DNA of 15,755 nt, from the NCBI GenBank assembly GCA_004557805.1, contig SFFS01000047.1, positions 1 through 15,755 on the forward strand, in the 5' to 3' direction. The notes beneath the pieces were generated by a model. The model was not told the origin of the DNA, did no database searches, and saw only the letters and a list, made by a program, of their open reading frames with translations. A program made the translations under genes and the position numbers. The DNA is from Clostridiales bacterium (GTDB lineage Bacteria > Bacillota > Clostridia > Christensenellales > Aristaeellaceae). This document shows, in pieces, positions 11,800-15,755 of this stretch (position 1 is the stretch's first letter; every line of letters starts with the position of its first letter).

Positions 11800-13242
11800 T
11801 TAATACGCCTTCGCGAAATACATCAGCTTCGCAGCGTGCTTGCCGCAGATGCAGCAGGTGTCGCCGCAGGGCGTCTGATCGAAAGGCATGTTGCGCGTGG
11901 TGGCGTTGATGTCGGCCTTGAGCTTTTCCTCGCAGGCGGCGTCGCCGCACCACATGCCCTTGGCGAAGCCGCCTTCCACAGCAGCCTTGAGCTCGTCGTA
12001 ATTGTGAACCTCGACGGTGTGCTCGTTGCGGAAATCGCGCGCCTGCTCAAAGAGCGTTTTCTGAATATCGGCGAGCAGATCGGTGATCGCGCCCTCGAGC
12101 CCCTCCATGGGCAGCGAGAACTTTTCGAACGTGTCGCGGCGGGCAAACATGACCTGACCGTTTTCCAGATCGCGCGGGCCGACTTCGAGGCGCACCGGCA
12201 CGCCCTTCATTTCCCATTCGTTGAATTTCCAGCCGGGGGAGACGGTGTCGCGATCGTCGAACTTGACGCGCACGCCGATGGCGGAAAGCCGGTCGGCGAT
12301 GGCCTTCGCGCCTTCGAGCACGCCGGGCTTATGCGCCGCGATGGGCAGCACGACAACCTGAATCGGCGCAACCTGCGGAGGCAGGCGCAGACCGCGCTCG
12401 TCGCCGTGGGTCATGATGATCGCGCCGATGAGGCGGGTCGAAACGCCCCAGCTCGTCTCCTGCGCGTATTCCAGCTTGCCCTCTTTGCTGAGGAACTGGA
12501 TGCCGTAAGCCTCGGAGAAGTTGGTGCCGAAGAAATGGCTGGTGCCGGCCTGCAGCGCCTTGCCGTCGTGCATCATGGCCTCCATGCTGTAGGTGGCCTG
12601 CGCGCCGGCGAACTTTTCCTTCTCGCTCTTGCGGCCGCAATAGACCGGCAGCGCCAGCACGTCTTCCGCGACTTCGCGGTAGACATCCAGCATCTGCATC
12701 GTTTCCTGCTCGGCCTCCTCGGCCGTGGCATGGATGGTATGACCCTCCTGCCAGAGGAATTCGCTCGTGCGCAGGAAGGGGCGGGTGCTCTTTTCCCAGC
12801 GCATGACGGAGCACCACTGGTTATACTTCATCGGCAGATCGCGCCAGCTCTGCACCCACTTGGCGTACATCGTGCAGAAAATGGTTTCGCTGGTGGGGCG
12901 AACGGCGAGACGCTCCTGAAGCTGCTCGGTGCCCCCCTGGGTGACCCACGCCACTTCCGGCGCGAAGCCTTCGACATGCTCGGCCTCCTTGAGCAGCAGG
13001 CTTTCGGGGATCAGCATGGGCATGTAGCAGTTTTCATGGCCGGTGGCCTTGAAGCGCTTGTCCATTTCCGCCTGAATGCGCTCCCAGATGGCGTAGCCGT
13101 AGGGCTTGATGATCATGCAGCCGCGCACGGGCGCGTAATCGCACAGGCCGGTTTGCAGGATCACATCGGTGTACCACTGCGAAAAATCGACGCTGCGGGG
13201 CGTAATGTGCTGAACAAATTCCTGTTCGTTTTTCTTTGCCAT
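11800..13242 (-). CDS. proS: Proline-tRNA ligase, zinc-containing archaeal-like type
   Basis: This 480-residue class II synthetase charges tRNA-Pro with proline in the cytosol. The ATG at 13242 has AGGAGG 8 nt upstream; the frame stays open to 13566, but that stretch is the T-box leader. Visible landmarks are the motif 1 region GYAIWERIQAEMD (48-61), the proline-site motif RPTSET (115-120), motif 2 with R148-W-E150 and the following FLRTSEFLWQEGH, motif 3 GDERGLRLPP, and an anticodon-binding domain (VVVLPIAAHKPG onward). The C-terminal extension carries CGDAAC and CGDTCCICGK Cys sets, typical of the zinc-binding tail, and ends in Tyr as in this subfamily. The length is normal for the short type lacking the editing insertion of Escherichia coli ProRS. 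It is controlled by its own promoter and T-box. Confidence 0.96.
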   Translation of the reverse strand: MAKKNEQEFVQHITPRSVDFSQWYTDVILQTGLCDYAPVRGCMIIKPYGYAIWERIQAEMDKRFKATGHENCYMPMLIPESLLLKEAEHVEGFAPEVAWVTQGGTEQLQERLAVRPTSETIFCTMYAKWVQSWRDLPMKYNQWCSVMRWEKSTRPFLRTSEFLWQEGHTIHATAEEAEQETMQMLDVYREVAEDVLALPVYCGRKSEKEKFAGAQATYSMEAMMHDGKALQAGTSHFFGTNFSEAYGIQFLSKEGKLEYAQETSWGVSTRLIGAIIMTHGDERGLRLPPQVAPIQVVVLPIAAHKPGVLEGAKAIADRLSAIGVRVKFDDRDTVSPGWKFNEWEMKGVPVRLEVGPRDLENGQVMFARRDTFEKFSLPMEGLEGAITDLLADIQKTLFEQARDFRNEHTVEVHNYDELKAAVEGGFAKGMWCGDAACEEKLKADINATTRNMPFDQTPCGDTCCICGKHAAKLMYFAKAY

Positions 13243-13266
13243 GGTTTTTGCCTCCTGTTTTTCCAT

Positions 13267-13480
13267 AAAAAAATACGCCGCGCCCCTCTGCCGGGACGAA
13301 GGCGCGCTTCGCGGTACCACCCTGCTTGACGCACGGCTGTGCGTCCGCTCTTGAGCCCGATAACGGAGGCCGGCCGTGCCGCGACCATGGCAGGCCGGCA
13401 GCGGAGCCGCCCACGCGCGCTTGCACCGGATGCGCGCTCTCTGAAGAGGGCCGGCAGGTCCGCTTTCCTGCCCACGACAA
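13267..13480 (-). promoter_or_regulatory. T-box riboswitch leader of proS
   Basis: The signature AGGGTGGTACCGCG lies at 13323-13310 on the minus strand. It is preceded by an ACGCAC/GTGCGT stem and by a Stem I with AGAGAGCGCGC...GGTGCAAGCGCGC (about 13442-13414), the AG-bulge/T-loop pair of T-boxes. It is followed by a terminator in which CGCGCC pairs with GGCGCG and runs into TATTTTTTT (13275-13267). Uncharged tRNA-Pro should favour the antiterminator and switch on proS. I could not fix the specifier codon; a CCG in the 3' side of Stem I is a candidate. Confidence 0.92.
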
Positions 13481-13486
13481 GCACAC

Positions 13487-13515
13487 ATTATAACGGCAAA
13501 CCCCGGAAAAGTAAA
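13487..13515 (-). promoter_or_regulatory. Sigma-A promoter of the proS T-box transcript
   Basis: On the minus strand TTTACT (13515-13510), a 17-bp spacer and a perfect TATAAT (13492-13487). Transcription should start near 13480, at the 5' edge of the T-box. Confidence 0.85.
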
Positions 13516-13553
13516 GGGGCGGCGGATTTTTTTCGGACCGCCCTGCGGCCCTT

Positions 13554-15411
13554 TCAGCTGAAACAAAGATGGGCCGTCCGAATAAACCGGACGGCCCGCG
13601 AATATCGAAGGTTTGCTTCTGCAGCGCGTTGGCGGCGTCCACGCCGGCGATGTGGCCCATGTACAGGGGCTGCGCCCAGCATGAACTGCGCGCCGTGCAG
13701 CGCGGTTTCACCAGCGGCGTACAGGCTGCCGATGACGTTTCCGTCAGCCTTCAGCACGCGGCAGTTTTCATCTACCTGAATGCCGGTGTAGGTGCCCAGC
13801 ATGGCGGGACGGATGGTAACGGCATAGAAGGGAGCCGGCAGCACGGGCGCCATGGTCTCCGCGGTAACGCCGTAAGCGTCTTCGGCACCGTCGGCAATGG
13901 CGTTATAGGCGGCGATGGTTTCCGTCAGCGCGGCGGCGTCCACGTGGATTTTACCGGCCAGTTCTTCGAGAGTGTCAGCCTTGAACACAACATCCTTGAG
14001 GCTGGTGTTTTCCGCTGCGGAGAAGCCGGGGTGATTCGCGTCGATGATGGCGTAGGCCGTCTTATCGGTCTGGTGCAGCAGGTCGGCGTAGGCGGTCCAG
14101 TTGAAGCCCGCCGCGTCGGAGGTAAAGCGCTTGCCTTCCTTATTGACGATCACCTGAGAGGCGCGGCCATTGTGGAAGGGCGTGCGCAGGTCGGAGAAGT
14201 TGGCAAAACGCCATTCCGCGCCCAGATAGCCAAGGATGCCGCTGGGGACGATCTGCGCGCCCAGGGATTCGGCCATGGTCAGGCCGTCGCCGTGTGCGCC
14301 GGCAGTGCAGAACTTGATGACGTCTACTTCGTCAGGCAGATATTTTTCCAGAAGCGCGCGATCCTGCGCGAAGCCGCCGGTGGCCAGGATGACTTTCTTG
14401 GCGTAGATGTTGTATTCCTGACCCTGTGTCTCGACCACAGCGCCGATGACGTTGTTGTTTTCATCGGTCAGCAGACGGGTGGCGGCGGCGTTCAGGCGAA
14501 TATCCACGTCCGTCTTGGCCAGCTGCTTGTTCAGGAAGTCCGTAATCATATTGCCGGAGCGCGGCCGGTCGGGATCGTTCATGCCTTCGTTGCTGGCGCT
14601 GACCCAGGACATGACGCTGATGTAGCTTTCGGGGGATTCCATCGCGCCGTCGGTAATCAGGGGGAAGGCTTCCTTCATGCTCAGCAGCAGGGAACCGCTG
14701 GTTTTGAGCATGGCGGAGACGACCGTGCGGTCGGCCTTGCCGGGCACGCTGCTGTCAGAGCTGCCGGCGAACCATTCGGTCTCGATCATGTAAGCGTCCA
14801 GCATCGCTTCGTTTTCGGCGTTGACGGTGCTGTCGAGGGGCACGGCTGCGCCGATGGAGCCGCCCGCCAGCATGGTGGAACCGCCCAGGAAGCCCAGCTT
14901 TTCAACCAGGATGACGTTCAGCCCGCTGTCCTTGCCCGTGAAATCGGAATCCTTTACGGCCATGGCAGCCATTGCGCCGCCGCCGCCGATAACCAGCACG
15001 TCGGTTTCAGCGTCCGCAACAGTGACGGCAGGATAGACGGCCTTATCCTGGAAGCCGTCGCTGTTGCCCGCCTGTTTGAGCGCGTCGGTAACGGCGTTCT
15101 TGAAGGCCATGCTGGCGAAAGTTGCGCCGGAAACGGCGTCCACGTTCACGGTCTGGTATTCCATTACATCAGCGATCAGCTGCGGCAGGGCTGCGTCGGC
15201 GATCATTTTGGGTTCTTCGGTGCATTCTGCGATTTCGATGTTCTTGATGCCGCTTTCATCCACCGTAACGGCTACGGTGACGGCGCCCATATAGCCGGTG
15301 GCGGCGGCCTGATAGGTGTCCGGGGGTCAGCGTACTGGCAGCCAGGCCGGGTACGGCGGCTGCGGCCAGCAACAGGGTTAAGGTCAGGATGACGGCGACA
15401 AGCTTTTTCAT
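13554..15411 (-). pseudogene. Exported FMN/FAD flavoprotein reductase, frame broken near both ends
   Basis: Homology starts at ATG 15411 with a signal peptide (MKKLVAVILTLTLLLAAAAV, cleavage near GLA). Within a C5 run at about 15331-15335 the frame must drop one base to continue as DTYQAAATGYMGAV. The 578-codon central frame (15290 to the stop at 13554) holds an FMN-binding domain with DAVSGAT, where Thr carries covalent FMN in this family, then an FAD domain: VLVIGGGGAM, VEK, GGSTMLAGG, LATGGFA and SLYAAGE. Near 13675 the homologous ending moves to another frame (AQPLYMGHIAGVDAANALQK). Neither frame stops before the terminator at 13561-13597. Family members are extracellular reductases of the fumarate/urocanate-reductase type. 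The H-T-x-G-G and N-R-x-GG-N active-site signatures are absent, so the substrate is open. Decay or sequence error both fit; gene finders will likely report 13554-15290. Confidence 0.72.
13561..13597 (-). terminator. Terminator of the flavoprotein gene
   Basis: A 10-bp perfect stem (GGGCCGTCCG, 13588-13597 and 13571-13580) closes a 7-nt loop and on the minus strand runs into ATCTTTGTTT. It lies inside the last 20 codons of the 578-codon frame, showing that this frame overshoots the natural gene end. Confidence 0.75.
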
Positions 15412-15479
15412 GAAAAAAACTTCCTACTTTGAGCGTATCTTTGCTGCATGGACAAATAGTCCTGCGACGAATTGGTATC

Positions 15480-15492
15480 ACAATGGGATTGT
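15480..15492. promoter_or_regulatory. Inverted repeat ACAAT-GGG-ATTGT in a divergent intergenic region
   Basis: A 5-bp inverted repeat with 3-bp spacer between the flavoprotein start (15411) and recO (15503). It could be a small operator. No clear -35/-10 pair could be assigned on either strand nearby. Confidence 0.25.
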
Positions 15493-15502
15493 AAACATAT
15501 AA

Positions 15503-15755
15503 GAGGAGCTTATCGGTGAAAATGATAAAAGAGTCGTTCTCCTGACAAGAGAATGCGGAAAAATCAACGCATTTGCCCGTGGAGCCAGGCGGCAGGGCAG
15601 CGCGCTGATGGCGGCAGCCAATCCGTTTGTATTCGGCACATTTTCATTGCTGCAGGGAAGAACCTCCTATAGTCTGACCCAGGCTTCTGTGAAGAATTAT
15701 TTTATGGAACTGACCAGGGAGCAGCCGGGGATTTATTACGGATTTTATTTTCTGG
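15503..15755 (+). CDS. recO: DNA repair protein RecO, partial, start not visible
   Basis: The reading frame from 15503 to the window end encodes the N-terminal OB-fold of RecO: IGENDKRVVLLTRECGKINA, FARGARRQGSALMAAANPFV, then FGTFSLLQGRTSYSLTQA and an NYFMEL...YYGFYFL stretch. RecO loads RecA with RecR during recombinational repair. The 3' part lies beyond the window. The 5' end is odd: an in-frame TAA (15500-15502) sits just before the homologous region, and no ATG, GTG or TTG occurs in frame until ATG 15608, which would cut off the first 33 conserved residues. In the same frame before the TAA the codons read GIVNI, resembling the GIV strand that opens RecO. A frame or stop lesion (or sequence error) near 15500 is the likely cause. 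Confidence 0.75.

Noticed and set aside
13243..13566. N-terminal extension of ProRS in the open upstream frame
   Set aside because: The region carries the T-box signature, terminator and TATAAT promoter, and the AGGAGG site places the start at 13242.
11836..15392. Long plus-strand open frames over proS and the flavoprotein
   Set aside because: Composition is that of antisense shadows, while the minus strand shows clear synthetase and flavin-binding motifs in these places.
1..15755. CRISPR array, prophage or integrative element
   Set aside because: No regularly spaced direct repeats, integrase, recombinase, transposase or phage structural genes were seen. The repeats present are palindromes or gene duplicates.

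Overview
The window reads as a chromosomal stretch of a GC-rich, Gram-positive anaerobe of the Clostridia (Bacillota), probably a gut lineage. The support is a T-box leader in front of proS, a zinc-type (archaeal-like) ProRS, strong AGGAGG-type ribosome sites, sigma-A promoters with TATAAT boxes, a SpoIIQ-like M23 protein, and extracellular flavoprotein and SH3/LRR surface proteins. I see no CRISPR array, rRNA, tRNA, integrase or insertion sequence.

Layout. (1) 1-2750, minus strand: three exported-protein genes, namely two tandem paralogous LRR lipoproteins (2544-1588, then 1417-470) and a small Cys-rich secreted protein (397-119) ended by a terminator at 29-53. (2) 2701-3413, plus strand: a DUF4160/DUF2442 gene pair from its own extended -10 promoter. 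(3) 3440-4910, minus strand: two secreted SH3 proteins, each with its own sigma-A promoter and terminator. Their SH3 tails are near-identical, but their N-terminal halves are unrelated, and the upstream copy has an in-frame TAG at a conserved Trp. (4) 4949-10639, plus strand: an apparent four-gene operon of dnaE, a DUF6199-like membrane protein, a secreted SH3 protein and a helical protein, tightly packed and ended by a strong terminator. The dnaE promoter lies so close to the ATG that its mRNA should be leaderless. (5) 10660-11281, plus strand: an M23/SpoIIQ-like membrane protein with a possible forespore promoter. (6) 11364-13515, minus strand: a Nudix hydrolase remnant lacking the Nudix box, a double-hairpin intergenic element, and proS under promoter plus T-box control. 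(7) 13554-15411, minus strand: an exported FMN/FAD flavoprotein with frame breaks near both ends. (8) 15503-15755, plus strand: the N-terminal part of recO, with no visible start codon, running off the window.

How the parts relate. Most of the window encodes core housekeeping functions (dnaE, proS, recO) interleaved with exported proteins of unknown role. A recurrent theme is small-scale duplication and decay: LRR paralogs with patchy identity, shuffled SH3 tails, a 29-nt copy of early dnaE sequence between the SH3 genes, a nonsense codon, an internal deletion and frameshifts. GC-rich palindromes built on GGCGCA...TGCGCC recur in coding and non-coding positions, including a 26-bp perfect one inside dnaE. 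I did not find a convincing new defence or mobile system. The best leads are the leaderless dnaE, the amber codon with a conserved tail, the Nudix-box deletion and the dnaE palindrome.
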